NCBI GenBank assembly: GCA_017480245.1
Contig: JAFVBA010000003.1
Coordinates: forward strand, 99,651 to 163,650
Source: Bacteroidales bacterium
Lineage (GTDB): Bacteria; Bacteroidota; Bacteroidia; Bacteroidales; P3
Direction of reading: 5' to 3'
DNA length: 64,000 bases
Position 1 is the first letter of the stretch; each line of letters begins with the position of its first letter. The translations under genes were made by a program, and so were the position numbers. Under the pieces are notes generated by a model. The model had not been told where the DNA came from. It searched no databases and worked only from the letters and a program-made list of their open reading frames with translations. Positions 46,316-54,630 of this stretch are shown here, piece by piece.

Positions 46316-48484
46316 ATGAACTATATAGAAGAAGGCGTAAAAAGGAAACTGATTAATTTTGACTCAGAACAAAGAAAACAAATAACATTTATTCATCAGA
46401 ATGTTACAAGAAATTATAATACACCCGAATTACAGGTTCAAACAATAGTGTATTTGTCTTTAATTATTGATTACGGATATTCTCCTGTGCGGATTAAACA
46501 GTTTGTTTCCGTTACTATGGGCAGAGAAAAAAAAGAAGCGGATATCATAGTTTATAAAGACGATGAATGTTTGCAACCTTACATTTTGATAGAATGTAAA
46601 AAGCAGGAAGTAAGTGAGGCGGAATTTCAGCAGGCAATAGAACAGGCTTACAGTTATGCGTATGCCTTACCGTCAGATATAAAATATGTTTGGGTTACTT
46701 CGGGAATAAAAAACGAATATTTTGAAGTAGATAAAAAACAAAACACAAGAACCCAACTTCCCGATATTCCGCAAGAAGGAGTTACCAATACTGCAACTTA
46801 CCGTTATGTTTATGGTGCAGATAATATAAGCAAGGAACAAGGAAAGCAAAAGTTTTTCAATCTTTCTGTTATAGAACAATCAGAACTTACAAAAAGGTTT
46901 AAACAAGCCCATGATGCTTTATGGGCAGGAGGGCAATTAAATCCTTCCGAAGCTTTTGATGAATTAGATAAACTTATTTTTTGTAAGATTTGGGACGAAA
47001 GAAAATACCGTAAAGCAGGAGAACCTTACGATTTTCAAATCATAACTATTGACAGAAACACCGAAAAAGATGAAAGAAAGAGAAGACAATTGGAAAATGA
47101 CAGTCTTTACAAAAGGGTCATGGCATTGTATGAAGAGGGGAGAAAGAAAGATGCAGAGGTTTTCAGAGATAATATAAGGCTTACCCCTGAAAAAATCCGT
47201 ACCGTTGTTGGTTATTTGGAAAGTGTTAATCTTTCCGATACGGATTTGGACAGTAAAGGCCGTGCATTTGAGACTTTTATGGGTTCTTTTTTCAGAGGAA
47301 ATTTCGGACAATATTTTACACCGCGTCCTATTGTGGAGTTTATAGTAGATGTCTTACCTATAAAACATGATTCAAAAGTATTGGATACTTCTTGCGGTAG
47401 CGGAGGATTTTTGTTATATGCTTTGAATAAAGTAAGAAAGCAAGCGACAAATTTATATCCTGATTATAGTACAGACCCTAAACAATATGCTAAATGGTTT
47501 CCTTATTGGCATGATTTTGCAGAGAAAAATCTTTTCGGAATAGAGATAAACGAACAAATATCCCGTGCTGCCAAAATGAATATGATTATTCATGATGACG
47601 GACATACTAATGTTATAACTTCTGATGGATTGATAGAAGAAGAAAAGATTAAAGAAAATACGGGGAATACAAAATTCAAGTACGGAACATTTGACTTTAT
47701 TATAACAAATCCACCGTTCGGCAGTACAATACGTCAAACAGAGAAAGCATATCTTAAAACCTATCAGTTAGGTAAGAAAGAAGAAGATTGGCTTGCTGTT
47801 AAAGCACAACCCGAAACAGAGAGAGAGAATCAAAGTACGGAAGTTCTGTTCATAGAACAAGATTATAAATTTCTTGATGAAGGCGGTATTCTGGCTATTG
47901 TTGTACCTGACGGAATATTGACAAATTCTTCGTTGCAATATGTGCGTAATCAAATAGAGGAATGGTTCCGTATTATTGCTGTTGTATCTATGCCTCAAAC
48001 AGCATTCACTGCTACCGGTGCAGGTGTTAAGTCTTCTGTTTTGTTTTTGAAGAAATGGGATAAAAAGACAACTGCAAGAATCCAAAATCAAAAGAAAGAA
48101 ATACAGCAAAGGATAAAAAAGAATAGTGATTATATAAACACCTATAATAAGTGGGAACAAGAGAAAAAAGATAAGCAAAAACAAAAGGCAGAAGAATTAA
48201 AACTTTCTTTAAACTTAACCTCTGCAACCGAAGCAAAGAAGACTGAAGAGTATAAGCAATGGAACGAAGAATTAAAGAATGAATATTCTGAAAAAATTTC
48301 CGTGCTGAAAGAATCTTTAACGGAACAATACCGAAAGGCAAAACAAGAAGAAACGGAGGATTATCCTATTTTTATGGCAATAGCGGAACAAATAGGATAT
48401 GATGCCACAGGTAAGAAGATTCCTCAAAATGATTTGATAATGATAAGCGAAGAGTTAAAGAAATTTATTGAAAATTTGGAATAA
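46316..48484 (+). CDS. Restriction-modification fusion: HsdR-N-like nuclease domain joined to an N6-adenine methyltransferase, 722 aa
   Basis: Residues about 1-150 match the type I restriction enzyme N-terminal (PD-(D/E)xK) nuclease: KKEADIIVY supplies the Asp and ILIECKK the E-x-K. A helical HsdM N-domain follows (about 195-330). The gamma-class methyltransferase comes next: GQYFTPRPIVEFIV, SAM motif VLDTSCGSGGFLLYAL, catalytic motif IITNPPFGS. The tail has a long Lys/Glu coiled coil (about 590-690). No helicase motor domain is present and no separate hsdR lies nearby. The layout recalls fused RM subunits that pair with a specificity subunit (BcgI-like). It heads an operon with RhuM and HsdS. 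Start ATG 46316 preferred over a TTG at 46298. Confidence 0.88.
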   Translation: MNYIEEGVKRKLINFDSEQRKQITFIHQNVTRNYNTPELQVQTIVYLSLIIDYGYSPVRIKQFVSVTMGREKKEADIIVYKDDECLQPYILIECKKQEVSEAEFQQAIEQAYSYAYALPSDIKYVWVTSGIKNEYFEVDKKQNTRTQLPDIPQEGVTNTATYRYVYGADNISKEQGKQKFFNLSVIEQSELTKRFKQAHDALWAGGQLNPSEAFDELDKLIFCKIWDERKYRKAGEPYDFQIITIDRNTEKDERKRRQLENDSLYKRVMALYEEGRKKDAEVFRDNIRLTPEKIRTVVGYLESVNLSDTDLDSKGRAFETFMGSFFRGNFGQYFTPRPIVEFIVDVLPIKHDSKVLDTSCGSGGFLLYALNKVRKQATNLYPDYSTDPKQYAKWFPYWHDFAEKNLFGIEINEQISRAAKMNMIIHDDGHTNVITSDGLIEEEKIKENTGNTKFKYGTFDFIITNPPFGSTIRQTEKAYLKTYQLGKKEEDWLAVKAQPETERENQSTEVLFIEQDYKFLDEGGILAIVVPDGILTNSSLQYVRNQIEEWFRIIAVVSMPQTAFTATGAGVKSSVLFLKKWDKKTTARIQNQKKEIQQRIKKNSDYINTYNKWEQEKKDKQKQKAEELKLSLNLTSATEAKKTEEYKQWNEELKNEYSEKISVLKESLTEQYRKAKQEETEDYPIFMAIAEQIGYDATGKKIPQNDLIMISEELKKFIENLE

Positions 48485-48516
48485 TATCCATTGGCAAACT
48501 TATAATTATTTTTCTT

Positions 48517-49512
48517 ATGCAGGAAACAAATCTTATAATATATAAGTCAGAGAACAGAAATATCAGTGTTCAGGTGCGATATGAAGACGGTACTTTTTGG
48601 CTGACACAAAAACGTATGGCTGAATTGTACGATGTAGAATCCAATACTATAACATATCATCTGCAAGAGATTTATAAAAGTGGAGAATTGCAACACGAAG
48701 CAACTACTCGAAAAATTAGAGTAGTTCAAAGGGAGGGAAACCGTGATGTTTCGCGTAATTTAGACTTTTATAATTTGGATGCGATAATTGCAGTTGGTTA
48801 CCGAGTTAATTCTTTTCAGGCAACAAAGTTCAGAATATGGGCAACACAGACACTGAAAGAATATATTGTTAAAGGGTTTGTGTTAGATGATGAACGTTTG
48901 AAGCAAGGCAAAGATTTCGGTAAAGATTATTTCCGTGAGTTATTGGAACGTGTGCGTTCAATCCGTGCAAGTGAAAGAAGAATCTGGCAACAGATTACTG
49001 ACATATATGCCGAATGCAGTACGGATTATGACAAAAACTCTCCAACAACGAAAGATTTTTATGCAATGATTCAAAACAAGTTTCATTATGCAATAACGGG
49101 GCAAACGGCGGCAGAAATTGTATATCATAATGCAGACCATACCAAAGATAATATGGGACTGATCACTTGGAAATATGCCCCTGACGGAAGGATACTTAAA
49201 TCCGATGTAAGCATTGCAAAGAATTATTTGGACGAAAAACAAATCAGACGGTTGGAACGGGCAGTAACAGGATATTTTGATTACATTGAGGATTTGATTG
49301 AGAACGAGAATACATTTACAATGCAGGAATTTGCAGCAAGTGTCAATGAGTTTCTTTCGTTCCGTAGATTTAAGATATTAAAAGATAAAGGCAGTATTTC
49401 AAGACAGCAAGCCATTGAAAAATCGGAACAAGAATACGATATATTTAATAAAACCCAAAAGATAGAATCGGATTTTGACAAAAAGTTAAAACAACTAAAA
49501 CAAAAATTATAA
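48517..49512 (+). CDS. RhuM-family protein, 331 aa
   Basis: Matches the RhuM (virulence protein) family. The N-terminal winged-helix-like region FWLTQKRMAELYDVESNTI and HLQEIYKSGEL is followed by LDFYNLDAIIAVGYRVNS and FRIWATQTLKEYI, all typical. Then come helical segments and a C-terminal charged helix. Molecular function is not established; genes of this family are often embedded in type I RM loci between the M and S genes, as here. 32 bp after the methyltransferase, 6 bp before hsdS. No catalytic motif recognised. Confidence 0.9.
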   Translation: MQETNLIIYKSENRNISVQVRYEDGTFWLTQKRMAELYDVESNTITYHLQEIYKSGELQHEATTRKIRVVQREGNRDVSRNLDFYNLDAIIAVGYRVNSFQATKFRIWATQTLKEYIVKGFVLDDERLKQGKDFGKDYFRELLERVRSIRASERRIWQQITDIYAECSTDYDKNSPTTKDFYAMIQNKFHYAITGQTAAEIVYHNADHTKDNMGLITWKYAPDGRILKSDVSIAKNYLDEKQIRRLERAVTGYFDYIEDLIENENTFTMQEFAASVNEFLSFRRFKILKDKGSISRQQAIEKSEQEYDIFNKTQKIESDFDKKLKQLKQKL

Positions 49513-49518
49513 ACATCT

Positions 49519-50862
49519 ATGACATATACTTTACCCAAACATATTGATTCAAATAAAATCTTTCTTGTAAATAAAAAAGATATTGAACAAAGATTAGATA
49601 GTTACTTTTATTCTACGGAATTTATACTCAATATAAATAGAATAATAAATAAAGATTATGCTTGTCTTCACAATCTTGTAGAATTTTCTTCAGAATATTG
49701 GAATCAGAAAGATTATTATAGTAAAACGTTTCCTTACATAGAAATAAGTGGTATTGATATAGATAATGGTGAAATATGTAATGTATCAAATGTTGATGTC
49801 AAAGATGCTCCGAGCAGAGCAAAAGTTATTGTCAGAACGGATGATATTATAATATCTACAACACGTCCGCATAGAGGAGCTATTGCTATGGTGGATAAAC
49901 AAATAAATTTATCCATTGCTTCTACGGGTTTTTCAGTTATAAGAAATGTTTCAAGTAAAATATATAGGCAATATTTATATATAGTATTGAGATTACCTTT
50001 TATATTAAAACAATTGCAACAAAGAAGTACAGGAGGAAATTATCCGGCAATCACTCAAGAAGAATTAGGTAATATATTAGTACCTCTGCCGCCAAAAGAC
50101 AAACAACAGCAAATAATAGATTTATATAACACCGCTTATAATCAAAAGAAAGCAAAGGAACAACAAGCAAAAGAATTACTTGCATCTATTGACGAATATT
50201 TATTGAATGAACTTGGAATTACTTTACCGAATATTGATAATTCACTTCCTTCAAGAGTATTTATTGTTAATAGTAAAGAAATTTCCAATAGTAGATTTGA
50301 TCCGAAAGGTGTTTTATTTTTAGGAGATAAAATGAAAAGTTGTATTTATGATAATATACAACTTAAAGATATAGCTTTTATTCAAAAAGGCACTGCCATA
50401 ACAAGTAATGAAATTGATAGTAACGGAATATATCCTGTCATTGCCGGGGGACAAACAAGTCCATATAAGCATAGTGAATATAATTATAAAGGAAATATTA
50501 TAACTATTAGTGCTTCTGGAGCATATGCTGGATATGTTTGGTATCATAAAAATCCTATATTTGCATCTGATTGTAGTGTCATATATTCAAAAGATGAAAA
50601 TAGTTTTTGTACAAACTACATTTTTGAAGTTTTAAAAGCACAGCAAAACCATATATATCTTCTTCAAATAGGAGCAGGACAACCTCATGTTTATCCTGAT
50701 GATTTGGCAAAACTTTGGATACCTATTGTAACATTAGAAAAACAAAAAGAAATTGCAGACCATATAACAGAGATACGGCAAAAAGCAAAACAATTACAAG
50801 ACGAAGCAAAGCAATTACTTCAACAAACTAAAACAGAAATAGAACAAATGATTTTAGAGTAG
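49519..50862 (+). CDS. Type I-like restriction-modification specificity subunit HsdS, 447 aa
   Basis: Two target-recognition domains (about 1-195 and 240-410), each followed by a conserved coiled coil: QQIIDLYNTAYNQKKAKEQQ with AKELLASIDEYLLNELGI, and the final QKEIADHITEIRQKAKQL with AKQLLQQTKTEIEQ. LPPKDKQQQII is the usual hinge. It reads the two halves of a bipartite DNA site. The partner is the fusion protein two genes upstream. Low GC, notable AT bias in the recognition domains, as expected for frequently exchanged modules. Confidence 0.92.
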   Translation: MTYTLPKHIDSNKIFLVNKKDIEQRLDSYFYSTEFILNINRIINKDYACLHNLVEFSSEYWNQKDYYSKTFPYIEISGIDIDNGEICNVSNVDVKDAPSRAKVIVRTDDIIISTTRPHRGAIAMVDKQINLSIASTGFSVIRNVSSKIYRQYLYIVLRLPFILKQLQQRSTGGNYPAITQEELGNILVPLPPKDKQQQIIDLYNTAYNQKKAKEQQAKELLASIDEYLLNELGITLPNIDNSLPSRVFIVNSKEISNSRFDPKGVLFLGDKMKSCIYDNIQLKDIAFIQKGTAITSNEIDSNGIYPVIAGGQTSPYKHSEYNYKGNIITISASGAYAGYVWYHKNPIFASDCSVIYSKDENSFCTNYIFEVLKAQQNHIYLLQIGAGQPHVYPDDLAKLWIPIVTLEKQKEIADHITEIRQKAKQLQDEAKQLLQQTKTEIEQMILE

Positions 50863-50865
50863 TTT

Positions 50866-52278
50866 ATGCGTTATTCTTTTTCGGATATATTACTGAAAAA
50901 TATAGGGTTTGCGCCTACTGCTGACCAAAACAGGTTGATAGGGTTATTGGGAAAATTCGTATTTGACCCGTTAAGTACCGTGTTTATCCTTAAAGGTTAT
51001 GCAGGAACGGGAAAGACTACAATGATGAGCGCATTGATAAAATCGCTTCCTGCATTCGGAATAAAGAGTGTGCTTCTTGCTCCGGCAGGTAGGGCTGCTA
51101 AGGTGTTGAGTCTTTATTCCGACAAAAATGCTTTCACAATTCATAAACATATCTACTTCACTCACAGGGACGACAACGCATTTACTTTCCGTTTAAAAGA
51201 AAATAAATACAAGGACACTATATTTATCGTTGACGAATCCTCAATGATTGGTACCGGTAACACAAACGGTTTTATGGAACGCAATCTTCTGGACGATCTT
51301 ATGGAATATGTCAGCCACGGAGAGCGTTGCAAATTGATTTTTATCGGAGATACCGCCCAACTTCCGCCTGTTAATGAAGTGCTTTCGCCTGCTTTGGACA
51401 GCGATTATATGTCCCGTCATTATAATATCGCACCGCCCGAATACCAACTCACAGAAGTTGTCCGCCAAGCATTAGACAGCAACATTTTGAAGAATGCTTC
51501 CAATCTCCGTTACCGAATTGACAAAGAGAATTTCACTTTACCTTTGTTTAAATTCCAATCTTCCGAAGATTTTAAGGCTATTTCGGCAGTGGATTTTGAA
51601 GATTATCTGCGTCAGGCCTACAATGAATACGGCGAAGACGAAGTTATCTGCGTCAGCCGCTCCAATAAAGCCGCCAATATCCTCAATAACCGAATCCGTT
51701 ACACAATTTTGGATAAGGAGAACCAAATTGACAGCGGCGATAATTTAATGGCGGTGAAGAATAACTATTTTTGGCTGGACGACTATTCCAAACAAGGATT
51801 TATTGCTAACGGTGATATACTTAAAATCAAAAGAATTTTGGGCTATGAGGACAAATACGGCTATCATTTCGCAGATATTATCGCTTCGTTCAATGATTAT
51901 GAAGGTGAGGCGGACATTGAGATGACCGTTTTGTTAGATACGCTCAATATTGAGAAAGCTTCGTTGGATATGTCGGGCGAAGATTCTCTGTATTACAAGA
52001 TTTTTGACGAGTATTACAAAGATTGCGGCAACAAGGTGCAGGCTAAAAAGAACACCTTGTCGGATAAATATTTCAATGCCGTACAAGTGAAATTCGCAAA
52101 CTGTCTTACCTGTCATAAAGCACAAGGCGGCGGTTGGAAAGCTGTATTTGTTTTTCAGAACTACTTTACTGACGATATGCTTACCAAAGATTATTTGCGT
52201 TGGTTATATACTGCCATCACCCGAGCCAAAGAAAAATTATTCCTTGTCAATTTCTCCGAAAATTTTTTCAAGAAATAA
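50866..52278 (+). CDS. RecD-like / UvrD-fold ATP-dependent DNA helicase, 470 aa
   Basis: SF1 helicase. Walker A GYAGTGKTTM (about 44-53), LLAPAGRAAKV (motif Ia), IHKHIYF, Walker B FIVDESSMIG, motif III FIGDTAQLPPVNE, and C-terminal motifs TCHKAQGGGWK and LYTAITRAKEKLFLVNF. Starts 3 bp after hsdS, so it may be co-transcribed with the RM genes. Its sequence resembles a helicase widespread in Bacteroidales, so it is more likely a core gene beside which the RM module inserted than part of the RM machine. Confidence 0.9.
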   Translation: MRYSFSDILLKNIGFAPTADQNRLIGLLGKFVFDPLSTVFILKGYAGTGKTTMMSALIKSLPAFGIKSVLLAPAGRAAKVLSLYSDKNAFTIHKHIYFTHRDDNAFTFRLKENKYKDTIFIVDESSMIGTGNTNGFMERNLLDDLMEYVSHGERCKLIFIGDTAQLPPVNEVLSPALDSDYMSRHYNIAPPEYQLTEVVRQALDSNILKNASNLRYRIDKENFTLPLFKFQSSEDFKAISAVDFEDYLRQAYNEYGEDEVICVSRSNKAANILNNRIRYTILDKENQIDSGDNLMAVKNNYFWLDDYSKQGFIANGDILKIKRILGYEDKYGYHFADIIASFNDYEGEADIEMTVLLDTLNIEKASLDMSGEDSLYYKIFDEYYKDCGNKVQAKKNTLSDKYFNAVQVKFANCLTCHKAQGGGWKAVFVFQNYFTDDMLTKDYLRWLYTAITRAKEKLFLVNFSENFFKK

Positions 52279-52300
52279 AACGACATATATACGATTAATC

Positions 52301-52474
52301 ATTGCCAAATAAGATATAAAATTTGCCACATTGCATATAAATTTTGCCTTGTTGCATCTGGTTTTTGCCACTTGCGAAAAGAGTTTCAAAAAAAGGGGGT
52401 TTTTTGACTAAAAATACCGGGTATTCTTGATGAAAAAAGGGGGTATTTTTTCTACTCTTTCCGCAAGTGGCAAA
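52301..52474. repeat. 21-bp TTTGCC repeat run ending in a long inverted repeat
   Basis: The gap 52279-52675 holds no credible gene. T(TT)GCC units begin at 52301, 52322, 52343 and 52364, exactly 21 bp apart. The last unit starts an arm TTTGCCACTTGCGAAAAGAG (52364-52384) that is matched 20/21 by the reverse complement at 52454-52474. The 70-bp interval between the arms contains two AAAAAAGGGGGT runs. Confidence 0.7.
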
Positions 52475-52675
52475 CACAAACCGCAAAGTAGCAAAATTTT
52501 TATCACTTTTGGCAAGAGAAAAATTAGAATAGGAAAGAGTATTCCTTATTTTTTATTCATTGACGCTGCCAATGTTAAAAATTATTTGTATTTTTGCAAA
52601 AATTAATAAACGAAAGGATAGGATTATGTAAAAACTGAATTAAATAAATAGAAATATAAGCGTTAGCTTTTGTTA

Positions 52676-52796
52676 TTAGACCTTTTCCACATCAGAGTAT
52701 AAAATACTCACCTTATATAACAATCAAGCAAAGCGCTCACGAGGGATCGTGGGCTTTGATTGTTTAAGGTGAGAGTCGTGGAAAACTATGGTCTAA
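52676..52796 (+). ncRNA. Strongly structured RNA candidate, class unassigned
   Basis: A 121-nt segment folds into one long stem: TTAGACC/GGTCTAA (52676-52682 with 52790-52796), TTTTCCAC/GTGGAAAA (52683-52690 with 52778-52785), then an asymmetric bubble (18 nt against 6). CACCTTA/TAAGGTG, CAATCAA/TTGATTG and CACGA/TCGTG follow, closed by a GGGA loop. A possible -7 box TATTTTTG lies near 52590. The overall shape (closing stem, bubble, long hairpin) recalls 6S RNA, but I see no conserved 6S sequence. It could instead be a leader of the NERD gene 52 bp downstream. Strand is inferred from the neighbour. Confidence 0.5.
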
Positions 52797-52847
52797 ACAT
52801 GAAAAGGTTTCACGGTTTTTATATTTATAATATTAAAAAGAAAAATA

Positions 52848-53699
52848 ATGGGTATTTTTTTATTATTGGTTATATTAGTTATAGTATTTATTATCTTTGT
52901 AGCAGGAGATAATAAACGAACTTCAAATAAAAAATCTGGTAAGTCTAAAAGGCAATATAACAAAACTACAACTTACGGAAATAAAAGCACAAGTTTCGAC
53001 AATTACAATTATATTTACGGTGATGCGATAGGAAGTAAAGGTCGGCAAGGCGAAGATACAATCAAAGAAAAGTTGTCAGCATTGCCTCAAGATTATGTTG
53101 TATATAATGATGTCTATATTAAGGTTAATGAACGTTCGGTTCAAATTGACCATATCATAGTTTCCGCTTACGGTATCTTTGTTATAGAAACCAAGAACTA
53201 TACAGGAAATATTTACGGTACAGATGATGCAGAGTATTGGAGCAAATACATTCACGGAAATGAATACAAATTTAGAAATCCTTTGAAGCAAAATTACTAT
53301 CATCTGAAATCACTGCAAGAAATCCTTGCATTCCCAAGAAATTTATTCGTTCCGATTGTTGTTTTTACAGATAATGCCGATATAAAATGCGAAACACGGG
53401 AATTTGTTATATACGAAAACCAATTGAAAAGCACAATCTACGGTTTTAAAACTCCGATAATGACAACAGAAGCGGTAAATTACGCAATAAACAGGTTGAA
53501 TGCGTCCTTGATATTGGATAAAGACAGAGAAAAAAGGCACGCCAATTCAATAAACCAATATATAAGGGAAAAGAATGAACTAATCAATCAAGGGATATGC
53601 CCGAGATGTAAATCAAAATTAGTTGAAAGAAACGGAAAATACGGAAAGTTTTTAGGCTGTTCTAATTATCCGTTATGTACATTTACAAAAGAATTATAA
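52848..53699 (+). CDS. NERD-domain nuclease-related membrane protein with zinc finger, 283 aa
   Basis: One N-terminal membrane helix (2-20), a basic linker, and a NERD domain (about 60-165): GRQGEDTIKEKL, VQIDHIIVSAYGIFVIETKN, the last carrying the D...ExK-type residues of the nuclease fold. A C-terminal topoisomerase-type zinc ribbon follows (CPRCKSKLVERNG ... GCSNYPLCTF). Together these suggest a membrane-tethered DNA-processing or sensing protein. It begins a three-gene unit with two small membrane proteins. Confidence 0.88.
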   Translation: MGIFLLLVILVIVFIIFVAGDNKRTSNKKSGKSKRQYNKTTTYGNKSTSFDNYNYIYGDAIGSKGRQGEDTIKEKLSALPQDYVVYNDVYIKVNERSVQIDHIIVSAYGIFVIETKNYTGNIYGTDDAEYWSKYIHGNEYKFRNPLKQNYYHLKSLQEILAFPRNLFVPIVVFTDNADIKCETREFVIYENQLKSTIYGFKTPIMTTEAVNYAINRLNASLILDKDREKRHANSINQYIREKNELINQGICPRCKSKLVERNGKYGKFLGCSNYPLCTFTKEL

Positions 53700-53720
53700 A
53701 CAATAAAAAACATAATAACA

Positions 53721-54197
53721 ATGAAAAGAGACATTATTTTTGCATTAATTTTCCTTGCAATAGGATTTGCAATCGGTTTTTGGACTGGAACAAAAAATGC
53801 ACTTGCTCCGTTAGTTACAGTAGAGAATGTTCAAGATGAAGAGCAATCTTCAAGTCAAAGTGAAGAGATGTCTAATAAAATAGATACTAATGCACTGACT
53901 GTAGTTTCTTTTGTACAAGATTGGTTAGACTATGAGGCAACAATATCTCTTAAGAATAATACAGACAAGACTATCTCTTATTTTACGGCTACCATTATCT
54001 ACAAAGATATGAAAGGAAACATACTTGACTACCAAGAAATCAATCAAAATATCAGTATTGCACCAAAGATGGCCAAAAGTTTTAAAATTGAAGCCTTTGG
54101 TCAGGACAATGATTATGCATACTACTCATCTGAAAAATATAAACCTAATAAAAACCGAGTTTTTAAGATAGAATTTAAACTTAATAGTTATAAATAA
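53721..54197 (+). CDS. Membrane-anchored protein with a FxLYD-like domain, 158 aa
   Basis: An N-terminal hydrophobic helix (about 5-22) acts as anchor or uncleaved signal. A Ser/Glu-rich linker (40-55) follows, then an Ig-like beta domain of FxLYD character: ISLKNNTDKTISYFTATIIY and ILDYQEI. Function unknown. It lies 21 bp behind the NERD gene and 1 bp ahead of the next, so it is likely part of the same transcript. Confidence 0.72.
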   Translation: MKRDIIFALIFLAIGFAIGFWTGTKNALAPLVTVENVQDEEQSSSQSEEMSNKIDTNALTVVSFVQDWLDYEATISLKNNTDKTISYFTATIIYKDMKGNILDYQEINQNISIAPKMAKSFKIEAFGQDNDYAYYSSEKYKPNKNRVFKIEFKLNSYK

Positions 54198-54198
54198 A

Positions 54199-54483
54199 AT
54201 GTTGTTGTTAAAAACACGGATAGTATTTAACGAAGATATATTCAGTGGATTACTATCCATTGTCTGTGCATGTCTTGCAATCGGTTTAGTATATCTATTC
54301 TATTTCCATATTCCTATTAAAATAGCACACAACAGAGGTCGCAGCGGTACTGTTTGGGTAATCCTATCATTTATATTGTCTCCTATTTGGGTATATATAA
54401 TTCTTGCTATAATAGGAGATTCAAAGGAGAAAATAAGGAATGATACTATAAGAATGATGCAAGAAAGAGAACTATCAAAGTGA
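54199..54483 (+). CDS. Small membrane protein, 94 aa
   Basis: Two hydrophobic helices (about 14-34 and 50-70) separated by the loop IAHNRGRSGTVW and followed by a charged cytosolic tail (KEKIRNDTIRMMQE). The NRGRS-x-WV pattern is seen in small Bacteroidetes membrane proteins of unknown role. Starts 1 bp after the upstream stop. Confidence 0.65.
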   Translation: MLLLKTRIVFNEDIFSGLLSIVCACLAIGLVYLFYFHIPIKIAHNRGRSGTVWVILSFILSPIWVYIILAIIGDSKEKIRNDTIRMMQERELSK

Positions 54484-54576
54484 AAAATCGCCGAAATCCG
54501 CAATAATTTTGCGACATTTTCCGCAATAAAAAAATCGCCGAAATCCGCAATAATTTTGCGACATTTTCCGCAATTT
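54483..54576. repeat. 47-bp tandem duplication
   Basis: Two copies 47 bp apart of a unit containing AAAATCGCCGAAATCCGCAA and TTTTGCGACATTTTCCGCAA. Each unit itself holds two TCCGCAAT words, so TCCGCAAT recurs four times at 23-24 bp steps. Begins at the stop codon of the preceding gene. Confidence 0.85.
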
Positions 54577-54630
54577 ATTTGGTAAGTTCAATAATTTCAA
54601 GTAATTTTGTAATCTGAAAATACTAAGATT

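Noticed and set aside
50866-52278. Helicase as the missing HsdR motor of the RM system
   Set aside because: It resembles a helicase common in Bacteroidales outside RM loci; co-transcription alone is not enough to assign it to the system.
52676-52796. Firm 6S RNA or SRP RNA assignment
   Set aside because: The shape is suggestive of 6S RNA, but conserved sequence of neither class is visible.
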